A DNA stretch of 6,075 bases from UBA7803 sp041608775 (GCA_041608775.1 JBFISC010000213.1:1-6075), one strand, 5' to 3'. Positions 1 through 6,075 are shown, numbered from the stretch's first letter. Program-made: numbers and translations. Notes: generated from the letters alone by a model not told the origin.

Positions 1-394
1 CCGCCCGGGCGACCAGCGACGGCGTGCGCACACCGCGCAGGGCGCCCACGCCGCCGGCACGGCGCAGCGGGCCGTGCATGCAGCAGGCGTCCAGGGTCAC
101 CACGCCGTCAGCGTCCGGCAGGCCGCCGTAGCCGACGCTGGTGTCTTCGGGATCACGCTCGACGATGTTGACGCCGGCGATCAACGCATCGAGCACGTCC
201 TCGCCAGCCGTCATGCGGCGGAACGCAAGCTCGACGCAGGTGACGCCCTCGACGTCGCGGCTCTCGAAGCCATTGCCGGAGGCGACCACGACCGGCCGCG
301 GGCCGCCGGTGCGAACGGCAGGTGCCGCACTGGCCGCCGACGCCGCCATCGCGCCGGCGCCGATGAACACCCGCCGGTTGATCCCGTCGGTCAT
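1..394 (-). CDS. Glycosylasparaginase-family Ntn hydrolase with Tat signal, 3' part missing
   Basis: Only the first 131 codons are visible; the gene runs off the left edge. The start is ATG at 394, behind an AGGAGG four bases upstream. The N-terminus carries a twin-arginine signal (NRRVFIGAGA, residues 6-15) followed by an Ala-rich stretch to about residue 25, so export to the periplasm in folded form is predicted. The mature part matches the alpha chain of N4-(beta-N-acetylglucosaminyl)-L-asparaginases: SVGYGGLPDADG at 86-97, TLDA at 100-103, then a GAL-R-RTPSLVARA-like stretch at 118-131, as in human aspartylglucosaminidase. Family members self-cleave and use a new N-terminal Thr to hydrolyse GlcNAc-Asn or isoaspartyl bonds; that Thr and the beta chain lie outside the window, so activity cannot be judged. 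It follows aguB by 41 bp and may share its transcript, but has no obvious polyamine role. An L-asparaginase or isoaspartyl peptidase activity is the alternative. Confidence 0.85.
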   Translation of the reverse strand, partial: MTDGINRRVFIGAGAMAASAASAAPAVRTGGPRPVVVASGNGFESRDVEGVTCVELAFRRMTAGEDVLDALIAGVNIVERDPEDTSVGYGGLPDADGVVTLDACCMHGPLRRAGGVGALRGVRTPSLVARA

Positions 395-398
395 GGTC

Positions 399-404
399 CC
401 TCCT
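399..404 (-). promoter_or_regulatory. Ribosome binding site of the glycosylasparaginase gene
   Basis: A perfect AGGAGG on the minus strand, four bases before the ATG at 394. It fixes the start that places the twin-arginine motif near the N-terminus. Confidence 0.7.
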
Positions 405-435
405 GCCCCACGGGACGGCGAACGCCCCGGTCGGA

Positions 436-1329
436 CTAGTCGTCCAGGTAACGTCGCTCCAGCGGCGCGTAAGCATCGATCCGGCGATCGCGCAGGAACG
501 GCCAGCCCTGACGCTGTGAAGCGATCCGGCTGAAATCCAGCTCAGCGTGCAGCACCGTTTCGTCATCTTCCCCGGCACGGGCAATGATGACGCCATCAGG
601 ACCCACCACGAAGCTCCGGCCCCAGAACTGAATACCGCCATCGCCGGCAGGGTCCGGCTCGAAGCCGGTGCGGTTGATGGCGACCACGAAGCAGCCGTTG
701 GCAATGGCGTGGCTGCGCTGAATCGTTTCCCACGCGCCCTGCTGGGCCGTCCCGACCTGCTCGCGCTCTTCCGGATGCCAGCCGATGGCGGTGGGATAAA
801 CGAGCAGCTGCGCGCCCATCAGCGCCGTCAGCCGCGCCGCTTCCGGATACCACTGATCCCAGCAGACCAGCATGCCGACCCGGGTGCGGCGGGTCGGGTA
901 GACCTTGAAGCCGAGGTCGCCGGGGGCGAAGTAGAACTTCTCGTAGTACCGCGGGTCGTCGGGGATGTGCATCTTCCGGTACTTGCCCACGTAACCCAGC
1001 GCGCCGTCCACCAGCGCGGAGGTGTTGTGGTAGAGGCCCGGGGCGCGCTCTTCGAACAGGCTGAGCACGATGGCCACGTCGAGCTCCCCGGCGATCGCGG
1101 CGAAGCGCTCGGTGGACGGCCCGGGAACGGCCTCGGCGAGCGCAAACCGATCGTAATCCTCCGTCTGGCAGAAGTAGCGCGAGCGGAACAGCTCCGGCAG
1201 GCAGATGAGCTCCGCGCCGCCGGCCGCGGCCTCCCGGACCAGTGCCTCGGCCTTGTCGGTGTTCTCGTCCAGGTCATCGGACATGGCCATCTGCACCACG
1301 CCGAGCCTCAGCTTTCCCTGATCAGCCAC
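436..1329 (-). CDS. aguB: N-carbamoylputrescine amidase
   Basis: This cytoplasmic nitrilase-superfamily enzyme of 297 residues hydrolyses N-carbamoylputrescine to putrescine, CO2 and ammonia, the last step of the agmatine deiminase route. The Glu-Lys-Cys triad is visible: Glu46 in LPELF, Lys119 in KYRKMHIPDD and Cys156 in LVCWDQWYPEAARL. The stretches EKFYFAPGDLGFKV (130-143) and YPTAIG mark the carbamoylputrescine amidase branch rather than a generic nitrilase, and length is normal for the family. The start is GTG at 1329, overlapping the end of speA by 8 bp, with an AAGGTG about seven bases upstream; the next in-frame Met (residue 14) lies inside the first beta strand and would cut the fold. 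The overlap suggests translation coupled to speA. The supply of its substrate is explained by aguA four genes upstream in the same direction. I see no damage to the gene. Confidence 0.93.
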   Translation of the reverse strand: MADQGKLRLGVVQMAMSDDLDENTDKAEALVREAAAGGAELICLPELFRSRYFCQTEDYDRFALAEAVPGPSTERFAAIAGELDVAIVLSLFEERAPGLYHNTSALVDGALGYVGKYRKMHIPDDPRYYEKFYFAPGDLGFKVYPTRRTRVGMLVCWDQWYPEAARLTALMGAQLLVYPTAIGWHPEEREQVGTAQQGAWETIQRSHAIANGCFVVAINRTGFEPDPAGDGGIQFWGRSFVVGPDGVIIARAGEDDETVLHAELDFSRIASQRQGWPFLRDRRIDAYAPLERRYLDD

Positions 1330-3280
1330 GTTTCAGCACCTTGATGTCCAGGTAGGTGGTCTCCTCGAAGCGACGTGTGTACTGATTGAGAATCCGCATG
1401 CCTTCGTTCGGTTTCACCACACCAGCCTCAATCTTGTCCTTCACCAGATCGGCCATCCGCTTGTTCAGCTCGTTCGGGAAGTACTGCACCTGAGCCAGCA
1501 TGTCCTGAACCGTGATACCGCCGATCACCTTCTCAATGAAGAAGTTCCCCGGCTCCTCGGCGCTGGCGTAGACGTGAACCTCGGAGACGCGGCCGAACAG
1601 GTTGTGGCTGTCGCCGAGAATTTCCTGGTACGCCCCGACCAGAAAGAACCCCAGGTAATAAGGCTCCCCCGGCGTGAACCGGTGCAGGGGCAACCACTCG
1701 CTGGTGCCGCCGCCGCGGGCGTACTGGGCGACCTTGCCATCCGAATCGCAGGTGAGATCGACCACCTGAGCGCGCCGCGTCGGCTCCTCGTCGAGCCGGT
1801 GCAGTGGCATGGTGGGAAAGATCTGACCGATCGCCCAGTGGTCGATGATGGAGTGAAACACCGAGAAGTCGCAGAGATAGATGTCGGTGAGCTGGTCTTC
1901 CAGCTGAGTCTGTTCCGGCGGCGGGGGGTTCAGCTTCATGGCCTGCAGCCGCGCCAGGATCTCACGGCAGGTGCTCCAGTAGAGGCTGTCCGCCTGCGCC
2001 AGGGACTCCACGTCCAGGTAGCCGAGCCGCATGAGCTGATCCGCCTCGGTCCGGCCTTCCTGGGCATCGTGGAATATCTCGAGCAGCGGCAGAAAATCCT
2101 CGGCGCCACGGGCTTCCTCCAGCGTCGTCGCCATGGCCGAGACCACGGGCGCCGGGTCGTCGCCGAGGTTCACCTCGAACGGCGCGTCGGGCCGGTGCAC
2201 GCCAAGAACCGGCACCACCAGCAGCGAGTGATGAGCCGTGAGGGCGCGGCCGGACTCCGATACCAGCACCGGCTCCGGAACCTGCCGCGCCTGACAGATC
2301 TCCTGCACCGAGTACACCACCGCGTTGGCGTACTCGGCGAGCGCGTAGTTTACGGCGGTGTCGTCGGAGCCGGCGTAGCCGCCGCCGTAGTTCACCCCCA
2401 GGCCGCCGCCGACATCGAGATACTTCACCGGCAGGCCACGATGCCGCAGGTCGGCGTAAATCTGCGCGATCTCCTTGACCGCCGAGCGAAGCACCTGAAT
2501 GTTGGAGATCTGGCTTCCGAGGTGAAAGTGCAGCAGCTCCAGACAGTCGCTCATGCCGCGGCTCTCCAGCTCCTGCACCATCCGCATCACTTCGGGAATG
2601 GTGAGGCCGAACTTGGAACGGTAGCCGCCGGACGCGTACCAGCGGCCGGAACCACGGGTGGAGAGCTTCACCCGCACCGCCATACGCGGCCTGACCCCGC
2701 GTTCATCGCCGAGAATCATCAGCTGCTCGAACTCGGTGAACTTCTCGATGATCGGCAGCACGTGCTGGCCGAGCTGCTGGGCGTTGAGCATGAGCGCCAG
2801 CATGGTGTGGTCCTTGACCCCGTTGCACAGCAGCAGGCGCTTGTCCCCTACCAGCGGCAGCGCGGCCACGAGCTCACTCTTGGACCCGCACTCGAGCCCC
2901 ATCTGGAACTCCTCGCCCGCATTCAGCACCTCGTCCACCACTTCGTGGAGCTGGTTGACCTTGATCGGGTAAACCCCCTGGTAGCGGCTCGAGTAACCGG
3001 ACTCGGCGATGGCCTGATCGAACGCCTCGTTGAGCCGGCGCACCCGCACCCGCAGCACGTCCTGGAAGCGAATGAGCATGGGCAGCGAAACGCCCTCCGC
3101 CTGGGCGGCGGCGATGACCTCGGGGATGTCGATACTCAGGTCCTTGTCCGGCAGCGGCCGTACGCTCACGTGACCGGCGCCGTTGACGTGGAAGAAGCCG
3201 TCGCCCCAGCTCTCCACGCCATACAGCGCTTCGGCTTCGGCCGGCGAGAAGCCGGGCTGCGCGGACGGGTTGGTTGCCAT
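1322..3280 (-). CDS. speA: Biosynthetic arginine decarboxylase
   Basis: This PLP-dependent decarboxylase of 652 residues converts L-arginine to agmatine, the first step of putrescine synthesis from arginine. Its length is close to E. coli SpeA (658). Domains in order: a short N-terminal strap with YGVESWGDGFFHVN (20-33); a fold-type III TIM barrel with the PLP lysine Lys107 in GVYPIKVNQ, His253 in HFHLGSQ, and the phosphate-binding GGGLGVNYGG (291-300); SESGRA at 341-346; then the C-terminal beta domain with Cys511 in CDSDG, the residue contributed to the active site across the dimer, and GDSHNLFG at 556-563. The ATG at 3280 overlaps the TAA of the upstream gene by one base (TAATG) and has GGAG five bases upstream, inside the end of that gene, which suggests translational coupling. 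The gene looks intact. The full ORF on the opposite strand is a GC-driven shadow. Confidence 0.97.
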   Translation of the reverse strand: MATNPSAQPGFSPAEAEALYGVESWGDGFFHVNGAGHVSVRPLPDKDLSIDIPEVIAAAQAEGVSLPMLIRFQDVLRVRVRRLNEAFDQAIAESGYSSRYQGVYPIKVNQLHEVVDEVLNAGEEFQMGLECGSKSELVAALPLVGDKRLLLCNGVKDHTMLALMLNAQQLGQHVLPIIEKFTEFEQLMILGDERGVRPRMAVRVKLSTRGSGRWYASGGYRSKFGLTIPEVMRMVQELESRGMSDCLELLHFHLGSQISNIQVLRSAVKEIAQIYADLRHRGLPVKYLDVGGGLGVNYGGGYAGSDDTAVNYALAEYANAVVYSVQEICQARQVPEPVLVSESGRALTAHHSLLVVPVLGVHRPDAPFEVNLGDDPAPVVSAMATTLEEARGAEDFLPLLEIFHDAQEGRTEADQLMRLGYLDVESLAQADSLYWSTCREILARLQAMKLNPPPPEQTQLEDQLTDIYLCDFSVFHSIIDHWAIGQIFPTMPLHRLDEEPTRRAQVVDLTCDSDGKVAQYARGGGTSEWLPLHRFTPGEPYYLGFFLVGAYQEILGDSHNLFGRVSEVHVYASAEEPGNFFIEKVIGGITVQDMLAQVQYFPNELNKRMADLVKDKIEAGVVKPNEGMRILNQYTRRFEETTYLDIKVLKRG

Positions 3281-4251
3281 TACTGCTCCAGGATGTAGGC
3301 GAACATGAGCGGCGCGACGATGGTCGCATCGGATTCGACGATGTAGCTCGGCGTGGTGGCCGTGAGCTTGCCCCAGGTGATCTTCTCGTTAGGCACCGCC
3401 CCGGAGTAGGAACCGTAGCTGGTGGTGGAGTCGCTGATCTGGCAGAAGTAGGCCCAGCGCGGGATGTCCTGCATGAGCAGATCCTGCGCGAGCATGGGCA
3501 CGACGCAGATCGGGAAGTCGCCGGCGATGCCGCCGCCGATCTGAAAGAACCCCATGGTGCTGTCCGCGGTGGCCTCCCGGTACCAGGTGGCCAGATAGGT
3601 CATGTACTCGATCCCGCCGCGAACCGTATGCACGTTCTTCAGTTCGCCGTTGATGACGCGGGCGGCAAAGATGTTGCCGAGCGACGAATCCTCCCAGCCG
3701 GGTACGATGATCGGCAGGTCCTTCTCGCAGGCGGCCACCAGCCAGGAATCCTTCGGGTCGATCTGATAGCTCTTCTCCAGCGCCCCGGAGCGCAGCATCC
3801 GATACATGAACTCGTGCGGGAAGCACTGCTCGTCCGCCTGCTCCGCAGCCTGCCACTCGGCGAGGATCACGTCCTCGATGCGCCGAATCGCCTCTTCCTC
3901 CGGAATGCAGGTATCGGTAACGCGGTTCAAGTGCCGCGACAGCAGGTCCTCTTCCTCGGCCGCGGTCAGATAGCGGTAGTTCGGGACCCGGACGTAGTGG
4001 TCGTGAGCCACCAGGTTGAACAGATCTTCTTCCAGGTTGGCGCCGGTGCAGGTGATGGCGTGCACCTTGTTCCGACGGATCATCTCCGCCAGAGACAACC
4101 CGAGCTCCGCGGTGCTCATGGCGCCGGCCAGCGTCACCATCATCTTGCCGCCGCCGGCAAGGTGGTCGACGTATGCCTGCGACGCATCCACCAGCGCGGC
4201 CGCGTTGAAGTGCCTGTAGTGATGTCGAATGAAGTCCTTGATGGCCGCCAC
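3280..4251 (-). CDS. Deoxyhypusine-synthase-like aminobutyltransferase (probable homospermidine-type polyamine enzyme)
   Basis: A member of the NAD-dependent deoxyhypusine synthase family, 323 residues from the GTG at 4251. I chose this start because a GGAGG sits five bases upstream and the protein then begins AAIKDFIRHHYRHFNAA, as usual for bacterial members. A TTG at 4356 would add 35 residues, but these are mostly translated 11-bp repeats. Family motifs (GTG-start numbering): LAGAMSTAELG (41-51), TGANLEEDLFN (69-79), PGWEDSSLGN (184-193), GGIEY (212-216), GGGIAGDFP (239-247) and ITWGK near the end. Lys295 in WGK matches human Lys329, which forms the imine with the aminobutyl group. The paired His after GGG in human enzyme (KHHI) is replaced by Gly-Asp, as I recall for bacterial members. 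Bacteria lack eIF5A, and the neighbours speA, aguA and aguB make putrescine, so transfer of an aminobutyl group to a polyamine, giving homospermidine, is the likely role; this is inference. Archaeal homologues are called dys. Confidence 0.9.
   Translation of the reverse strand: MAAIKDFIRHHYRHFNAAALVDASQAYVDHLAGGGKMMVTLAGAMSTAELGLSLAEMIRRNKVHAITCTGANLEEDLFNLVAHDHYVRVPNYRYLTAAEEEDLLSRHLNRVTDTCIPEEEAIRRIEDVILAEWQAAEQADEQCFPHEFMYRMLRSGALEKSYQIDPKDSWLVAACEKDLPIIVPGWEDSSLGNIFAARVINGELKNVHTVRGGIEYMTYLATWYREATADSTMGFFQIGGGIAGDFPICVVPMLAQDLLMQDIPRWAYFCQISDSTTSYGSYSGAVPNEKITWGKLTATTPSYIVESDATIVAPLMFAYILEQ
3286..3289 (-). promoter_or_regulatory. Ribosome binding site of speA
   Basis: GGAG lies five bases before the ATG of speA and inside the last codons of the upstream gene. 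Together with the one-base TAATG stop/start overlap it supports re-initiation by ribosomes finishing the upstream gene. Confidence 0.55.
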
Positions 4252-4256
4252 AGGCG

Positions 4257-4261
4257 CCTCC
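4257..4261 (-). promoter_or_regulatory. Ribosome binding site deciding the GTG start at 4251
   Basis: GGAGG on the minus strand with a five-base spacer (CGCCT) before GTG. It is the only good ribosome binding site near the N-terminus of the deoxyhypusine-synthase-like gene and favours GTG at 4251 over the upstream TTG at 4356. Confidence 0.75.
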
Positions 4262-4301
4262 GGCCCGCTGAAATTCGCGCACAAGGGTACGGCCCGATGC
4301 A

Positions 4302-4379
4302 GCGGGGTGCAACGCGGGTGCAACGCGGGTGCAACGCGGGTGCAACGCGGGTGCAATGCGCGTGCACCGCGGGTGCGAC
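4302..4379. repeat. 11-bp tandem repeat array, about seven copies
   Basis: The unit on the plus strand is GCGGGTGCAAC (minus strand GTTGCACCCGC). The copy at 4302-4313 has one extra G. Copies at 4314-4324, 4325-4335 and 4336-4346 are identical. The copy at 4347-4357 has one change, and those at 4358-4368 and 4369-4379 are degenerate, with a further decayed remnant to about 4390. Decay increases towards aguA. The array fills most of the 160-bp gap between aguA and the deoxyhypusine-synthase-like gene. The period is close to one turn of DNA, so copies would face the same side of the helix. It is not a multiple of three, so read as protein it repeats every 33 bases, which produces a false low-complexity N-terminus in the frame entering at 4356. 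Origin by slippage or a role as a protein-binding array are both possible. Confidence 0.93.
4308..4323 (-). promoter_or_regulatory. Possible sigma-54-like -24/-12 element made by adjacent repeats (weak)
   Basis: Read on the minus strand, two neighbouring repeat units give TTGCAC, five bases, TTGCA. The sigma-54 consensus is TGGCAC, five bases, TTGC(A/T), so length and most positions match, but the nearly invariant GG of the -24 box is TG here. The same arrangement recurs at each repeat step. A start about 12 bases downstream would leave a leader of roughly 45 bases before the GTG at 4251. No good sigma-70 promoter was found in the gap: the nearest pairing, TTGCAC with TACCCT at a 17-base spacer, matches three of six at each box. 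Confidence 0.2.
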
Positions 4380-4411
4380 GCGGGCGCGGTCCCCGAGGCC
4401 CTGTCTGTGCC

Positions 4412-5437
4412 TCAGCCTTCGGCGACGGCGGGAACCTGCTGGCTCAAGCAATGCAGCGTGCCGAGCCCGACCACCACATCGCGGCAATCGATGCCGATTA
4501 CGTCCCGGTCGGGAAAGCAGCCCCGGATGATGCCGAGCGCATCCGCATCACGGTCGCAGCCGAACACCGGTACCAGCACCAGGCCATTGGCGATCAGGAA
4601 GTTGGCGTAGCTGGCAGGCAGCCGCTCGCCCTTGCTCAGCACCGGGTCCGGCATGGGCAGCTCCACGACCTCGAGGCCGCGGCCGTCCGTAAGGCGGAAG
4701 GTCTCGAGCAGCTCGCGGTTCTGCTGCAGCGGCGCGTGGTTCGGGTCGTTCGTATCCGGTTCCATGGCGGTGATCACCCGGTGCTCGGCGACGAACCGGG
4801 TGATGTCGTCGACGTGGCCGTCGGTGTCGTCGCCGATGATGCCGTCGCCGAGCCAGAACACCCGCTCGGCACCGAGATAGTCGTGCAGCAACGCCTCGAT
4901 CTCGCCTTTCGAACGCCCCGGGTTGCGGTTCGGATTGAGCAGGCAGGCCGAGGTCGTGAGCAACGCACCCGCCCCGTTCACGTCCACGGAACCGCCTTCG
5001 AGGATGTGATCGACCGTCACCAGCGGCACGCCGAGCCGGGCGGCCATCTGCGGAGGCACCGCGTTGTCCAGATCGTAGGGCGGGTACTTGTCGCCCCAGG
5101 CGTTGAAACCGAAGTTGAGCGCGGTGAGCCGCCCGCCGGCGTCACGGACGAAGATGGCGCCATGGTCGCGGCACCAGGCATCGTTGGTGGCGATGCGTTC
5201 GAAGCTCACCGCGTCGCGCCGGGCGTCCGCCGGCAGCAGGCGGGCTACGCGCTCCGCGTGGGCCTGGTCGCGAACGTTCACGAACACCCGCTCCCGCCGC
5301 GACAGGGCGGCCACCGCGGCGGCCAGGGCCCGCTCGGCCCCTTCGAGCTGGTCCGGCCAGGTGTCGAGATTGTGCGGCCAGGAAAACCACGTGCCCAGGT
5401 GGGGCCCCCACTCCGGCGGCATGGTGTAGCGGCTCAT
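4412..5437 (-). CDS. aguA: Agmatine deiminase
   Basis: This cytoplasmic enzyme of 341 residues, in the guanidine-modifying (peptidyl-arginine deiminase-like) superfamily, hydrolyses agmatine to N-carbamoylputrescine and ammonia. The N-terminal MPPEWGPHLGTWFSWPHN (6-23) is the family hallmark. Candidate active-site residues are Asp86 in NDAWCRDHG, Glu147 in LEGGS, His208 in DTDGHVDD and the nucleophile Cys330 in LHCLSQQVP. The context of the Cys is GLGTLHC instead of the GGGNIHC I remember from characterised AguA proteins, so substrate preference within the family is not fully certain; the presence of speA and aguB downstream makes agmatine by far the likeliest substrate. The ATG at 5437 overlaps the TGA of the upstream hydrolase by four bases (ATGA), consistent with coupled translation. 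Met6 is an alternative start. After its TGA comes the 160-bp repeat-containing gap. Confidence 0.92.
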   Translation of the reverse strand: MSRYTMPPEWGPHLGTWFSWPHNLDTWPDQLEGAERALAAAVAALSRRERVFVNVRDQAHAERVARLLPADARRDAVSFERIATNDAWCRDHGAIFVRDAGGRLTALNFGFNAWGDKYPPYDLDNAVPPQMAARLGVPLVTVDHILEGGSVDVNGAGALLTTSACLLNPNRNPGRSKGEIEALLHDYLGAERVFWLGDGIIGDDTDGHVDDITRFVAEHRVITAMEPDTNDPNHAPLQQNRELLETFRLTDGRGLEVVELPMPDPVLSKGERLPASYANFLIANGLVLVPVFGCDRDADALGIIRGCFPDRDVIGIDCRDVVVGLGTLHCLSQQVPAVAEG

Positions 5438-6075
5438 CGCCCGCGCAGTGCCGCGAGCACCTGCTTCAGGGCGTCGACGAAGGCCAGCGGCTGGTCGAGG
5501 AACACGTGGTGCTGGGCATCCTCGATCGCGACCGCGGGAAAGTCCTGCGGGACCAGCTCGCGCAGGTACGCCAGCGTGCGCGCGGAGAACAGCTCGCTGT
5601 TCGCGCCGTAGATCAGCCCGACCGGCAGGGTCAGCGCACGGTAGTCGTCGGCGGTCCGCTCGACGTTCTTCAACGTCCCCGGCAGGTCCTCGTCGAACTT
5701 CCAGGTCCAGCCGCCCCCGTCGACGGGCATGAGCGACTTGCGGGCGATGTACTGCAGGATGTAATCGTTGTCGCAGGGCTGCGGTGGCTGCAGCCGGAAA
5801 CGCGCCAGCGCCGAATCCCTGTCGGGGTAGACCTTTGCCCGCCCCCCCATCGGCGGGCGGTCCGGCACCGGCTCGTCGGGGTGCCGGATGCCGGAATCCA
5901 CCAGGATCAACGCCCCGAACCGGTCGGGAAACAGGCCGGCGGCCTTGACCGCCATGTAGCCGCCGAAGCTGTGGGCCACCACGGCGACGTCGGCGCCGAA
6001 GCCGGCGTCGTCGCAGACCGCGCGGATCTCTTCGGCGTAGGTGGTGCCGTCGTACTGATAGCGGTAATCGGAATC
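5434..6075 (-). CDS. Alpha/beta hydrolase, 5' part missing
   Basis: The visible part is the last 213 codons; the frame is open to the right edge, so the true start lies outside and the GTG near 5982 is internal. It is an alpha/beta-hydrolase fold protein: the nucleophile elbow is VVAHSFGGYMA with Ser36 of the visible fragment (a variant of G-x-S-x-G with Ala first), followed by a typical LILVDSG strand (57-62), and the histidine loop EDAQHHVFLDQP with His189/His190 near the C-terminus. The acid is expected after strand beta-7 in LIYGANSELFS, where Glu161 stands in the place where an Asp is more usual. No signal peptide can be assessed. It overlaps aguA by four bases, so it is translated with the polyamine genes, but the substrate cannot be named; an esterase, or an amide or lactone hydrolase, would all fit. 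No lid or family-specific motif allowed a closer call. Confidence 0.85.
   Translation of the reverse strand, partial: DSDYRYQYDGTTYAEEIRAVCDDAGFGADVAVVAHSFGGYMAVKAAGLFPDRFGALILVDSGIRHPDEPVPDRPPMGGRAKVYPDRDSALARFRLQPPQPCDNDYILQYIARKSLMPVDGGGWTWKFDEDLPGTLKNVERTADDYRALTLPVGLIYGANSELFSARTLAYLRELVPQDFPAVAIEDAQHHVFLDQPLAFVDALKQVLAALRGR

Noticed and set aside
395..435. Terminator or promoter in the aguB/glycosylasparaginase gap
   Set aside because: Only a four-pair GGCG-TT-CGCC match and no AT-rich box were seen in 41 bases; apart from the ribosome binding site nothing can be supported.
547..1344. 265-codon plus-strand frame opposite aguB
   Set aside because: It is an antisense shadow of aguB with no motif of its own.
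1574..3298. 574-codon open frame on the plus strand opposite speA
   Set aside because: Its residues are Arg/His/Leu-rich with no recognisable domain, and it lies entirely antisense to an intact, strongly recognisable speA; high GC makes such frames common.
4364..4376. Small hairpin GCACC-GCG-GGTGC within the repeat array
   Set aside because: A five-pair stem formed by chance between degenerate repeat copies; no poly-U tract and not repeated elsewhere.
4302..4390. CRISPR array
   Set aside because: Units of 11 bp are directly adjacent with no spacers, so this is a simple tandem repeat.
4395..4413. Possible terminator hairpin after aguA (GAGGC, nine-base loop, GCCTC)
   Set aside because: The stem is only five pairs, it includes the stop codon and has no following U run, so it is not a convincing intrinsic terminator.
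3274..5611. Long plus-strand open frames (3274-4530 and 4229-5611)
   Set aside because: Both are antisense to the DHS-like gene and aguA, show no family motifs, and run through the 11-bp repeats as low-complexity peptide.

Overview
The window is a compact, GC-rich stretch of bacterial chromosome in which every supported gene lies on the minus strand. Protein similarity by eye (a 652-residue biosynthetic SpeA, the AguA/AguB route, and a bacterial-type deoxyhypusine-synthase-like protein) points to a proteobacterium. A high-GC gammaproteobacterium, perhaps of the Ectothiorhodospiraceae kind, is my best guess; this is inference, since no rRNA or other strong marker is present.

In the direction of transcription (right to left) the layout is as follows. 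An alpha/beta hydrolase, cut by the right edge, ends at 5434. Agmatine deiminase (aguA, 5437-4412) overlaps it by 4 bp. A 160-bp gap (4411-4252) holds an array of 11-bp tandem repeats. A deoxyhypusine-synthase-like protein follows, best started at a GTG at 4251 behind a strong ribosome binding site. Biosynthetic arginine decarboxylase (speA, 3280-1322) overlaps its stop by 1 bp. N-carbamoylputrescine amidase (aguB, 1329-436) overlaps speA by 8 bp. After a 41-bp gap comes the start of a Tat-signal-bearing glycosylasparaginase-family protein, cut by the left edge.

Three of the genes make up a complete arginine-to-putrescine route: SpeA turns arginine into agmatine, AguA turns agmatine into N-carbamoylputrescine, and AguB turns that into putrescine. 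The deoxyhypusine-synthase-like enzyme sits in the middle of this set. Bacteria have no eIF5A, so it is unlikely to act as a true deoxyhypusine synthase. The likeliest role is aminobutyl transfer from putrescine or spermidine to another amine, for example to make homospermidine. The window therefore reads as a polyamine operon that may go from arginine to a higher polyamine.

The feature least explained by the genes is the 11-bp repeat array directly upstream of the deoxyhypusine-synthase-like gene. Its period is about one DNA turn, and adjacent copies resemble the -24/-12 spacing of a sigma-54 promoter, though the key GG of the -24 element is not matched. It also creates a false TTG-started N-terminal extension on the downstream gene. 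No RNA genes, insertion sequences, CRISPR arrays or convincing intrinsic terminators were seen.
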